From a virus: a stretch of 21,969 nt of DNA. The stretch lies in the IMG/VR virus record IMGVR_UViG_3300036846_001340, positions 1 through 21,969 of that record. One strand, 5' to 3'. Both the position numbers and the translations under genes were made by a program. The notes below the pieces were generated by a model. It saw only the letters and a list, made by a program, of their open reading frames with translations. It did no database searches and was not told the origin of the DNA. Of the stretch, positions 13,232-19,639 are shown piece by piece (positions within the stretch are counted from its first letter, which is position 1; each line of letters begins with the position of its first letter).

Positions 13232-14109
13232 CCATCGACACCGCCATCTCCGGCATGCCCACCTGTGTCCGTAAGGCCTGGCTCGTTCTGCCGAACACGG
13301 GCACCCAGATCCAGCTCGACAACCCGAGCGGGGGCTGGATGTGCCAGAGCCTGGACCTCGGCACCCCGGTCATGCGCACCGTGATGAACCCCGCGCCCGA
13401 CCGCAGCGGCATCATCGACCGGACCTCGTTGATGGGTGCGCGCACCGTGGTGGCCGCCGTCACCGCCCTCACCGGTGCCGGCGGTCAGATCGACGCCGTC
13501 GCCGCCAGCTTCGCCCCGTACATGGACCCGGCCCAGCGCCCGGTGCTCCACTACGTGCTCGACCGCCCCGGCGCGCCCGAGCGCACGCTGACGCTGCGCC
13601 CCGACTCCTACGACTGGCCGATTGTCGGCGCGGTCCAGCGTGACATCGCCCTGCAGTGGATCGCGCCGGACCCCGTCGTCTACGACCCGACCGTCAAGAG
13701 CGTGACCGTGGCCGCCGGGGCGGGCAACGTGCAGTTGAACAGCCCGGGCGACCTCGGCCTGCGGCCGGTCGTCGCGGTCACCGGGCCCGCCGGGCCCGCG
13801 ACCCAGTTCTACGTGGCGATGAACACGTGGTCGGCCACGCCCGGGCCGTTGCATTCGCTTGGCACCAACACGATCGCCTTCTTGTCGACCTACACGCTCC
13901 CGGCCGGCCAGACGGTGACGATCGACTGTGCGGCGCGCACGGCGAAGATCGGCACGACCTCGGTGCTCAACCAGATCGACTGGTCGAGGTCGAACTGGCC
14001 CGTGCTCCCCGTCAGCCCCGCCTATACCAACTGCGCGCTCACCGTCAACACGGGCTCCACCGGGGCGACCTCGGTGACGGTCAGCTGGAACGACGCGTAC
14101 TATTCATGA
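13228..14109 (+). CDS. Distal tail protein (Dit-like)
   Basis: A 293-aa protein from GTG 13228 in a GTGA overlap with the tape-measure stop. Position directly after the tape measure, an N-terminal beta-rich domain (GGWMCQSLDLGTP), the belt-like RSGIIDRTSLMGARTVV, and the mid-section RPDSYDWPIVGAVQRDIALQ followed by WIAPDPVVYDP match siphovirus distal tail proteins, whose hexamer caps the tube and anchors the baseplate. The second half is a beta-sandwich (LNSPGDLGLRPVVAVTGPAG ... NTGSTGATSVTVSWNDAYYS). Confidence 0.85.
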   Translation: MTIDTAISGMPTCVRKAWLVLPNTGTQIQLDNPSGGWMCQSLDLGTPVMRTVMNPAPDRSGIIDRTSLMGARTVVAAVTALTGAGGQIDAVAASFAPYMDPAQRPVLHYVLDRPGAPERTLTLRPDSYDWPIVGAVQRDIALQWIAPDPVVYDPTVKSVTVAAGAGNVQLNSPGDLGLRPVVAVTGPAGPATQFYVAMNTWSATPGPLHSLGTNTIAFLSTYTLPAGQTVTIDCAARTAKIGTTSVLNQIDWSRSNWPVLPVSPAYTNCALTVNTGSTGATSVTVSWNDAYYS

Positions 14110-15410
14110 CGACCGCCGACGGCTCTATCCCGCCCGGGCGAGGACGCTGGCGCCTGACCTTGCACAAGCGCCAGTTCGCCGACCAGGGCTGGGCCCAGAC
14201 CCAGATCGGCCTGCTCGACAGCGCGCGCAACCGAAAGCTGGTCCAGGCCTGGGACATGCCCGCCACCCTCACCTTCGACATCGACGGGCGCGCACCCGAC
14301 GCCACCACGGTCCAAGAGCTCGCCCACGACGTCATCGCCTGGCGCTGGGATGAGATCAGCGGGACCGACATCCCGGTCTTCCGGGGCATGGTCGAAGCGT
14401 CAGACGACCAGATCGACGAGTCGTCCCACGTCGTGACCTTCACTTGCCACGACTACCTGGCCATGTTGAACCGGCGTGTCTACACCGGCATCGGCACCGA
14501 CTACATGGGCTCGGGCACGCCGCCGGTCTTCGACCAGGACTACGCGGCGGACCAGTGGCGCCAGTGGGCGGGTGCGCCCTTCTCGACCTATCCGATTCCG
14601 GGCCAGCACGGGTTCTCGCCCGGCTCGTATCTGCCCCTCTACACGTTCCACGCCAACGGCAACGGGAGCCAGCGCACGCCACCGACCGGCGTGTCGCGCA
14701 CCGTGCCCCAGCAGGGCAACATGGTCGTGCTGACACAGCTCGACGCGTTGGCCAAGATGAGCAACGGGTTCGACTACGACGTCAAGCCCCTGTGCATGAA
14801 CGCCAACGCCAGCGCGCAGGTGGCGGTCAACAGCGCGACGCGCGACGCCATGCGCATCTTCTATCCCTCCCAGGGCGTCACCCAGAGTGGGATCACCTTG
14901 GCCTACGGCTCGAGTATCTCCAAGGTCCAGCGCCAGGTGACTGCGGCGGACTACACCAACTACTGGCGCACGATCGGCAACAACGGCAACGCCGACAACT
15001 CGGCGACCCAGGTGATAGGTGAGAACTGGAACAGCGACGCCACCGCCACGGTGGTCGGCACGTTCATGACCGCGGACTCGGCCAGCGTGACCTCGACCGA
15101 CACCGGGTGGCTCAACGCCGTCGCCGCCGGCAACGTCGGCAACTACGGGGTGCTCAACCCGACCTACGTACTCACGCTCACGCCGAACTTCTACACGTGG
15201 GGACTGTTCAACATGGGCGATACCGTGCCGGTCGTCATCCAGTCGGGGCGCCTCAACGTGACCACCGCCCAGCGGATCCTGGGCATCACCTACGACATCG
15301 GCGACGACGGCCAAGAGGACGTCGAGATCGTCGTCGCCCGCGCCACGACGACGCTTGGGGGGATGCTCCGGACCCAGAGCCAGGCCATCAACGCACTCTC
15401 TCGAAGATAG
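14106..15410 (+). CDS. Minor tail protein, tail-hub / Gp37-like
   Basis: A 434-aa protein from ATG 14106 in an ATGA overlap with the Dit gene. The N-terminal domain (WRLTLHKRQFADQGWAQ ... VQAWDMPATLTFDIDGRAP) and the following VTFTCHDYLAMLNRRVY are the pattern of siphovirus hub proteins, including the ReqiPepy6 Gp37-like group in actinophages. The second half is Asn/Ala/Thr-rich and probably beta-structured, ending in QRILGITYDIGDDGQEDVEI, also typical. It likely forms the tail tip with Dit. No peptidase motif is evident. Confidence 0.83.
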   Translation: MTTADGSIPPGRGRWRLTLHKRQFADQGWAQTQIGLLDSARNRKLVQAWDMPATLTFDIDGRAPDATTVQELAHDVIAWRWDEISGTDIPVFRGMVEASDDQIDESSHVVTFTCHDYLAMLNRRVYTGIGTDYMGSGTPPVFDQDYAADQWRQWAGAPFSTYPIPGQHGFSPGSYLPLYTFHANGNGSQRTPPTGVSRTVPQQGNMVVLTQLDALAKMSNGFDYDVKPLCMNANASAQVAVNSATRDAMRIFYPSQGVTQSGITLAYGSSISKVQRQVTAADYTNYWRTIGNNGNADNSATQVIGENWNSDATATVVGTFMTADSASVTSTDTGWLNAVAAGNVGNYGVLNPTYVLTLTPNFYTWGLFNMGDTVPVVIQSGRLNVTTAQRILGITYDIGDDGQEDVEIVVARATTTLGGMLRTQSQAINALSRR

Positions 15411-15421
15411 GAGACCCAACC

Positions 15422-15535
15422 ATGACGACCGCACCCGAACCCCAGGTGATCCCCGAGCCCGCACCCGAGCCCGAGGAGGAGCCGAGTCACGGCGGCGCCG
15501 AGGGCGACGTACCAGAGGACGACGGTGGCGCTTAG
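15422..15535 (+). CDS. 37-aa Pro/Glu-rich acidic peptide
   Basis: ATG 15422 has AGGAG at 15409-15413, and the frame ends at TAG 15533-15535. The product is MTTAPEPQVIPEPAPEPEEE followed by PSHGGAEGDVPEDDGGA, intrinsically disordered and highly acidic. No family can be assigned. It might be a virion linker, a tail-tip decoration or an anti-host peptide mimicking DNA charge; these are guesses. Its 3' end overlaps the ancestral lysin start and, by 3 nt, the opposing HNH stop. Confidence 0.6.
   Translation: MTTAPEPQVIPEPAPEPEEEPSHGGAEGDVPEDDGGA
15525..15535 (+). repeat. Abandoned lysin start, left copy of TGGCGCTTAG
   Basis: GTG GCG CTT AG at 15525-15535 would start a protein V(M)-A-L. Ten of these bases (TGGCGCTTAG, 15526-15535) recur exactly at 16110-16119, where the lysin begins ATG GCG CTT AGA (M-A-L-R). 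The stop codon of the minus-strand HNH gene (TTA, 15532-15534) lies inside this copy. Confidence 0.7.
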
Positions 15536-16089
15536 TGCCGTACCCGCTTCGACTCTCTGATGGCCATGCACGCCCGGCACATCCGGCTGTTAGGTGCGCC
15601 AGGCGGCCGATACGTATTGGCGGTGTCGTAAGGATGCCCGACCGGGCAGTGAGTCTTTCGGCCAGCGAGTCCAGCCGGAGACGACGAGCGCCGGTTGTTC
15701 TCCTGGTGGGTCACCAGCTCCATGTGAGTGACGTTGACGCAGCCTCGCGTGTTGCAGAGGTGGTCGACCTCCAATCCTTCGGGAATCGTTCCGCGCTCGA
15801 GTTCCCAGGCGACGCGATGGACGTAGTCCTGCCCAGCGGCTCGTCCACCGAGGCCGATGACGCCGTAGCCGTTGCCGTTGTTGGCGCCCAGCCAGAGCCA
15901 ACAGTCCTTCGGCCCGCCCTTTTGGACGCGGCGCCAGAGTCGTTCGCCGAGAGGTGTCATCGCCGGCCCGCGGTACTGGCACAGTGGGCACAGGCGTCGG
16001 CCGTCGGCACCTCGCGGCGTGTCCGGCGGGTATGCATGCCCGTTTTTGCAGGTGGTGACGACGTCGGCCCATCGTCCTTTACGTCCCAT
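15532..16089 (-). CDS. HNH_3-type homing endonuclease inserted at the lysin start
   Basis: A 185-aa minus-strand protein with ATG at complement 16087-16089. The core has CWLWLGANNGNGYGVIGLGG, YVHRVAWELERGTIPEGLEV followed by DHLCNTRGCVNVTHMELVT and HQENNRR: the standard HNH_3 pattern, with H91, D109-H110, C112, C117 and N119/H122. The core is flanked by two similar zinc modules: C14-x3-H18 ... C34-x2-C37 near the N-terminus and C148-x3-H152 ... C171-x2-C174 near the C-terminus. AGGGGA lies 11 nt before its start. It is not related in sequence to the HNH at 10863-11531 but occupies an equivalent position relative to the next gene. Confidence 0.92.
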   Translation of the reverse strand: MGRKGRWADVVTTCKNGHAYPPDTPRGADGRRLCPLCQYRGPAMTPLGERLWRRVQKGGPKDCWLWLGANNGNGYGVIGLGGRAAGQDYVHRVAWELERGTIPEGLEVDHLCNTRGCVNVTHMELVTHQENNRRSSSPAGLAGRKTHCPVGHPYDTANTYRPPGAPNSRMCRACMAIRESKRVRH

Positions 16090-16108
16090 CGAAAGGTGTC
16101 CCCTAAAT
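16090..16108. promoter_or_regulatory. 19-nt divergent spacer between HNH and lysin
   Basis: The plus strand carries GAAAGG (16091-16096), a possible lysin RBS 12 nt before ATG 16109. The minus strand carries AGGGGA before the HNH start, with TATTTA further out as a possible -10. The two genes share this short region. Confidence 0.4.
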
Positions 16109-16894
16109 ATGGCGCTTAGACGCGAGTGGATTGGCAGTCCAAACTATAGTTCCCGAGGTGGGAGTAATGTAAGATTATGTGTCGTCCACACCGCAGAGGG
16201 CGCCCGTACCTACCAGTCGCTCGGCAGTTTCTTCGCCAGCCCGAGCTCGGGCGTGTCGTCGCACACCGGCATCGACGACACCCCCGGGGTTATCGGCGAG
16301 TACGTCCGGCGCAGTGACAAGGCCTGGACCCAGGGCAACGCCAACCCCTACTCAGTCGCCACCGAGCTCTGTGCCTTCGCCGCCTGGACGCCGGCCGAGT
16401 GGGCGAAGCACCCGACGATGCTGTCCAACTGTTCGCAGTGGATCGCCGAGGAATGTGCGCACTTCGGCATCCCGCTGCGCCGTCTGAGTGCATCCCAAGC
16501 CCAGGGCGGCCAGGCCGGGGTCTGCCAGCACGTCGACCTCGGCGCGGCCGGCGGCGGCCACTGGGACTGCGGGCCGGGATTCCCGATGGATCAGGTGCTC
16601 GCCATGGCCGGCGGTGCGGCACCATCACCGACAGATTCGGAGGACAAGGAAATGATCATCTGCTCGACACCGAGCGGGCGCGGCTACATCGTGGTCAAGC
16701 CCGACGGGGCGGTGTTCGCCTACGGCGACGCCGCCTACCACGGGGGCGCCAACAAGGCGGGCCATCTGTCGGCCGGTGACCGCGTGACCGACGCCGCCTA
16801 CGTGACCCAGGGCTCGGGCTACTGGCTCGTCGCCAAATCCGGCGCCGTGTTCGCCTACGGAGACGCGCCCTACAAGGGCGGGCCCAACGCCTGA
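16109..16894 (+). CDS. Endolysin: N-acetylmuramoyl-L-alanine amidase with wall-binding repeats
   Basis: A 261-aa lysin. Residues 1 to about 168 form an Amidase_2/PGRP domain: REWIGSPNYSSRGG, then VVHTAEG (zinc ligand H27), SSHTGID, KAWTQGNANPYSVATELC, and CQH141...GGGH151WDC154GPGFP supplying the remaining zinc-site residues. It cleaves the link between muramic acid and the stem peptide. A linker (APSPTDSEDKE) follows, then two repeats, GYIVVKPDGAVFAYGDAAY and GYWLVAKSGAVFAYGDAPY, of a type common in actinobacterial surface proteins and probably binding the envelope. ATG 16109 is chosen because the frame upstream is a shadow of the HNH gene. The 5' end duplicates the sequence at 15525. Confidence 0.93.
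   Translation: MALRREWIGSPNYSSRGGSNVRLCVVHTAEGARTYQSLGSFFASPSSGVSSHTGIDDTPGVIGEYVRRSDKAWTQGNANPYSVATELCAFAAWTPAEWAKHPTMLSNCSQWIAEECAHFGIPLRRLSASQAQGGQAGVCQHVDLGAAGGGHWDCGPGFPMDQVLAMAGGAAPSPTDSEDKEMIICSTPSGRGYIVVKPDGAVFAYGDAAYHGGANKAGHLSAGDRVTDAAYVTQGSGYWLVAKSGAVFAYGDAPYKGGPNA
16639..16654 (+). promoter_or_regulatory. Internal ribosome-binding site and ATG within the lysin
   Basis: GGAGGA at 16639-16644 is 7 nt before the in-frame ATG 16652 (Met182), right at the linker between amidase and repeats. Translation from here would make an 80-aa wall-binding polypeptide. Internal starts that supply extra binding domains are known in some endolysins. Confidence 0.55.
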
Positions 16895-17087
16895 CTGGCG
16901 TGCGCTCGCCGCCCTCATCCTGGCCACCGGCGCCGCGGTCGCCATCGTGGTGCTGGCGTGGTCAGAAGCCGACCACCAGGTGGCCGGGCACATCTCAGAG
17001 GCCGAGTCGACGCTGCTCGCCACGGTGCTCGGCGCCATGGTCGGTGCCGTTGCCACGTTCCTCGGCACGCGCGACCGCCATGATTGA
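16893..17087 (+). CDS. Holin-like two-helix membrane ORF without a start codon
   Basis: From GAC 16893 to TGA 17085-17087 the frame encodes DWRALAALILATGAAVAIVV, LAWSEADHQVAGHISEAEST, LLATVLGAMVGAVATFLGTR and DRHD: two hydrophobic helices with a hydrophilic loop and a charged end, as in small holins. It directly follows the lysin, where a holin is expected. No ATG, GTG or TTG exists in this frame between the upstream stop (TGA 16803-16805) and the first helix; the earliest substitute is CTG 16920, inside the helix. A +1 slip at the lysin stop (GCC TGA C) would fuse it to the lysin. A natural or assembly indel is an alternative. Confidence 0.55.
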   Translation, partial: DWRALAALILATGAAVAIVVLAWSEADHQVAGHISEAESTLLATVLGAMVGAVATFLGTRDRHD

Positions 17088-17101
17088 GCAAAGGAGTTGA
17101 C

Positions 17102-17449
17102 ATGGGCGCCACCACCCGCATCAGTGACCTCCCGGCCGCCGTCGACCTCGGCCTGTACCAGGGCGACGACTTCTCGATGACGCTCAGCGTCGTCGACACC
17201 GCCGGCAACCCGATCGACCTGAGCGGGGGGACGGTGGCCGCCCAGATCCGCGCCACCCGATCCTCGACCACGGTGGCGGGCACCTTCACCACGACGGTCA
17301 GCGTCAACGTCGTCACGCTGGTGCTCAGTGCGGCCCAGTCGACGTCTTTGCCTCAGCTCTGCGTCTGGGACTGCGCGCTGACGCAGGGCGCGGTCGTGAC
17401 CACACTGGCCGGCGGGCGCCTCGAGCTCATGAGCCGGGTGACGCAATGA
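17102..17449 (+). CDS. Small structural protein preceding the tail spike
   Basis: A 115-aa protein from ATG 17102 with AAGGAG at 17090-17095. The pattern LGLYQGDDFSMTLSVVD, AGNPIDLSGGTVAAQIR, then TLVLSAAQST and WDCALTQGAVVTTLAGG is shared by small beta-sandwich proteins encoded next to tail fibres in many phages, comparable with the N-terminal domain of baseplate upper proteins. It probably forms an adaptor between tail tip and spike. Its stop overlaps the spike start (ATGA). Confidence 0.75.
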   Translation: MGATTRISDLPAAVDLGLYQGDDFSMTLSVVDTAGNPIDLSGGTVAAQIRATRSSTTVAGTFTTTVSVNVVTLVLSAAQSTSLPQLCVWDCALTQGAVVTTLAGGRLELMSRVTQ

Positions 17450-19152
17450 CCACGCTCGACGGCGCCCAGGTGGAGGTCGAGCTCGGCGAGCGGGCCAACG
17501 TCGACCTCGTCGGCATCGTCGGGCCGACGGGGCCCATGGGGCCGATGGGACCGCCCGGCAGCCCCATGGCGGGGTACTTCACCCCCCAGCAGTTCGGGGC
17601 GGTCGGCGACGGCGTGCACGACGACACCGCCGCGGTGAACGCGGCGATCCAGGCCGCGGCGCCCGGAGGGACGAGCCCGGCCCTCGGCCAGGGCGGCATC
17701 TGCTACTTCCCGCCTGGCACCTACAAGTGCACCGGGCCGCTCTTCTACTACCCCAACCAGCTCTGGGTCGGTGCGGGCTACGGCGCCTCGGCGCTGCGGC
17801 TCACGACCGAGCTGTGGCCCGGAGGCGCGGCGCCGGCCGCACACTTCATCTCGGCCGCGGGAGGACCGAACGGGCCCGGCCAGAGCCAGGGGGCGTCGAC
17901 CCGCATCTCGAACCTGTTGATCCGAGGGCCCGGCGCGGGGTCCTCGCCGGGACAGACCCAGTCGCACACCACGGGGATCCAGGGCTTCAACGGCGGGTTC
18001 TTGCTGGACAACCTGTCCATCGGGGGCGGCTTCTATGCCGGGCTCGAGATGGTTGGCAACCACAACAAGTGCTACAGCCTCTACATCACGGGGAATTACT
18101 ACGGGCTCGACTACTCCGACGCTCGCATATCGACGGGCAACGACGCCTACTTCGCCTGCAACCTGACAGGCAACGGGCTGGCCGGCATCCACGTCGGTGG
18201 GGCCGCGGTGATCCAGACCGCGGTGTTCTCGCAGCTGCACCTCGGCTTCGGACCGGTCGGGATCTTCAAGACCGACAATCAGAACGGGTGGGACGCCAGC
18301 GGCAACCCGGTCTATACCGGCGGTACGGCGTCGACCCAGGACCTGTTCCAGATGACATCGCTCGAAGACGTGTCCTTCGAGAGCATCGGCAACGGCGCCA
18401 TCTTGGACATCTCGACGGGCGCCAACCGGCTGAGCCTCGGCTACGGCACCGTGCTGCGCGGCAACGGGCTCTTGTGGAACAACGCTTCGGCGACGACGAA
18501 GGCGCCGCTCGACGGGACCGATTCCAAGAGCGCGTGGGCAATGGTGCTGCGCAACAACGACAGCGGGTCGCGCATCGAAACCGGCGTCTACCCGTTCATC
18601 ACCGCGCCCACCACCGGTGTCGGCGTCCTGAAGATCCCGGTGGCCGGCGCTGTGCCGCCGGCCTTCCGCTTCGGCGGCAACGGATTGCCGCCGGCCAACT
18701 TCTTCGGCTCGGGCACCAACTGGTCCGCCAACATCGGCGGACGCGGCAAGATGCTGGCGCTGGGCCAGTTCTCGGGTACCCAGTACATGGGGGACCTCTA
18801 CCCGATGGCGTGCGCCACCGCCACGACGGTCATCAACGTCGGCGACGTGGTCGAGCTGGCGAGCAACTCGTCGGTGCAGCGGGCGAGCGGCACCAAGCCC
18901 GCCTTCGGGATCGCGCTGACGCCCTCGCCGGGCAACGCCGGCGCCCAGGTCCCGCTGCTGGTCCAGACGACGGGCTTCTGCACGGTCAACTCGACCGTGG
19001 CCGCACCGGCCATCGGCTCGCCGCTCTACCTCGACGCCACGACCACCTACATGGTCAACAACACCAACACGTCGGGACGTGTCGTCGGCCAGTCGGTCTT
19101 CACCAGTGGCACGACCACGATCCCCGCTCAGCTCGCCTTCAAGGTCGCCTGA
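17446..19152 (+). CDS. Tail spike with collagen-like neck and pectate-lyase-fold beta-helix
   Basis: A 568-aa protein from ATG 17446. After a short head-binding part, residues 26-40 are five Gly-x-y triplets (GPTGPMGPMGPPGSP), a collagen-like trimerising neck. Then comes FTPQQFGAVGDGVHDDTAAV, the signature opening of pectate-lyase-like beta-helix proteins, followed by repeated Gly/Asn/Ser-rich turns to about residue 400. These proteins bind and often cleave host surface polysaccharide. The C-terminal about 110 residues (INVGDVVELASNSSVQRASG ... AFGIAL ... GSPLYLDATTTYMV) form a DUF2190-like beta-barrel tip. It is the prime host-range determinant here. Catalytic residues cannot be assigned. 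Confidence 0.88.
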   Translation: MTTLDGAQVEVELGERANVDLVGIVGPTGPMGPMGPPGSPMAGYFTPQQFGAVGDGVHDDTAAVNAAIQAAAPGGTSPALGQGGICYFPPGTYKCTGPLFYYPNQLWVGAGYGASALRLTTELWPGGAAPAAHFISAAGGPNGPGQSQGASTRISNLLIRGPGAGSSPGQTQSHTTGIQGFNGGFLLDNLSIGGGFYAGLEMVGNHNKCYSLYITGNYYGLDYSDARISTGNDAYFACNLTGNGLAGIHVGGAAVIQTAVFSQLHLGFGPVGIFKTDNQNGWDASGNPVYTGGTASTQDLFQMTSLEDVSFESIGNGAILDISTGANRLSLGYGTVLRGNGLLWNNASATTKAPLDGTDSKSAWAMVLRNNDSGSRIETGVYPFITAPTTGVGVLKIPVAGAVPPAFRFGGNGLPPANFFGSGTNWSANIGGRGKMLALGQFSGTQYMGDLYPMACATATTVINVGDVVELASNSSVQRASGTKPAFGIALTPSPGNAGAQVPLLVQTTGFCTVNSTVAAPAIGSPLYLDATTTYMVNNTNTSGRVVGQSVFTSGTTTIPAQLAFKVA

Positions 19153-19254
19153 GTGGATGCCGGTGAGCCCGACGACCGCGAGGTGCTCGTCGGCGCGCTG
19201 GTCATCACCGTCGTGATCCTCGCCCTCGTCGTGGCGCTCTTCGCCATCTTCTGA
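19153..19254 (+). CDS. 33-aa single-pass membrane protein
   Basis: GTG 19153 directly follows the spike stop (TGA 19150-19152) and the frame ends at TGA 19252-19254. The product has an acidic N-terminus (VDAGEPDDREVL) and a hydrophobic helix to the end (VGALVITVVILALVVALFAI plus F). It is almost certainly membrane-inserted with the acidic end outside. It may be a spanin-like or antiholin-like partner in lysis. Confidence 0.62.
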   Translation: MDAGEPDDREVLVGALVITVVILALVVALFAIF

Positions 19255-19255
19255 C

Positions 19256-19429
19256 GTGAAGGCCTGGCGCTGGCCGCTGTTCGCGATGGCTGCGGGCTGC
19301 CTCGGCGCCGGGGTGGGCCTGTTCGCCCAGAGCGACATGGGGCGCTCGGATGCCGCGGCGTTCCTGCTCGGCGTCGGTGGCGTGCTGCTCGGGGCGGGGT
19401 TGGCGCTCTACGTGCTGAGCGACCGGTAG
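19256..19429 (+). CDS. 57-aa two-helix membrane protein, candidate holin
   Basis: GTG 19256 lies one base after the previous stop and the frame ends at TAG 19427-19429. Two hydrophobic Gly/Ala-rich helices (WPLFAMAAGCLGAGVGLFAQ and AAFLLGVGGVLLGAGLALYV) are separated by SDMGRSDA and flanked by KAWRW at the N-terminus and SDR at the C-terminus. Size and topology match class II holins, which make membrane lesions for endolysin release. It is the last gene before the terminator of the late block. Confidence 0.65.
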   Translation: MKAWRWPLFAMAAGCLGAGVGLFAQSDMGRSDAAAFLLGVGGVLLGAGLALYVLSDR

Positions 19430-19443
19430 GGCATAATCGGCCG

Positions 19444-19469
19444 GTCAGTTGTCTCCCTAGGACATTGAC
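19444..19469. promoter_or_regulatory. Imperfect stem-loop upstream of the main terminator
   Basis: GTCA (19444-19447) and TGTC (19450-19453) pair with GACA (19461-19464) and TGAC (19466-19469) around a 7-nt loop, with a small internal bulge. It precedes the strong hairpin at 19472 by two bases, so the two may act together. A CATAAT (19432-19437) just upstream resembles a -10 box but lacks a -35. Confidence 0.3.
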
Positions 19470-19471
19470 TC

Positions 19472-19512
19472 GGCGCCGGCGGGTTACCCCAACCTCTGGA
19501 CCCGCCGGCGCC
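19472..19512. terminator. Strong 13-bp hairpin ending the late operon
   Basis: GGCGCCGGCGGGT (19472-19484) pairs perfectly with ACCCGCCGGCGCC (19500-19512) across a 15-nt loop containing TACCCCA. It lies after the last late gene and before the HTH gene, in the largest non-coding gap of the genome (19430-19638). No U-tract follows, as often in high-GC hosts. Confidence 0.75.
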
Positions 19513-19612
19513 ACCAATCCGAGATTTGACGCCCTGTTGTGCAGGCCTTGGCGCACACTGGCGCCTGGCGACGGCGGTGACAAAAACCGAGTAGCGGGTT
19601 TCGGACCTCAAC

Positions 19613-19639
19613 TTGACAACAACCGCCGATAAGGGTCAA
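19613..19639 (+). promoter_or_regulatory. Candidate early promoter/operator with TTGAC inverted repeat
   Basis: TTGACA at 19613-19618 is a perfect -35; the hexamer 17 bp downstream (TCAATG) is a poor -10. TTGAC (19613-19617) and GTCAA (19635-19639) form an inverted repeat separated by 17 bp immediately before the HTH gene. Two further TTGAC copies lie at 19465 and 19526, so regulator binding is plausible. Confidence 0.4.

Noticed and set aside
14106-15433. Shared MTTA starts (ATGACGACCGC) of the hub gene and the acidic peptide gene
   Set aside because: No insertion or HNH gene separates two versions of one gene here; the shared 11 bases probably reflect favoured start codons.
15872-16108. 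Upstream in-frame extension of the lysin
   Set aside because: It is antisense to the HNH_3 gene and lacks amidase features; the domain starts at MALRREW (16109).
17353-19338. A 661-codon minus-strand frame opposite the tail spike
   Set aside because: It is opposite a well-supported spike gene and is rich in Arg, Gly, Val and Asp without recognisable motifs, typical of antisense frames in GC-rich DNA.
19432-19437. CATAAT as a promoter -10 after the late genes
   Set aside because: No -35 lies at a suitable distance and the transcript would run straight into the strong hairpin.
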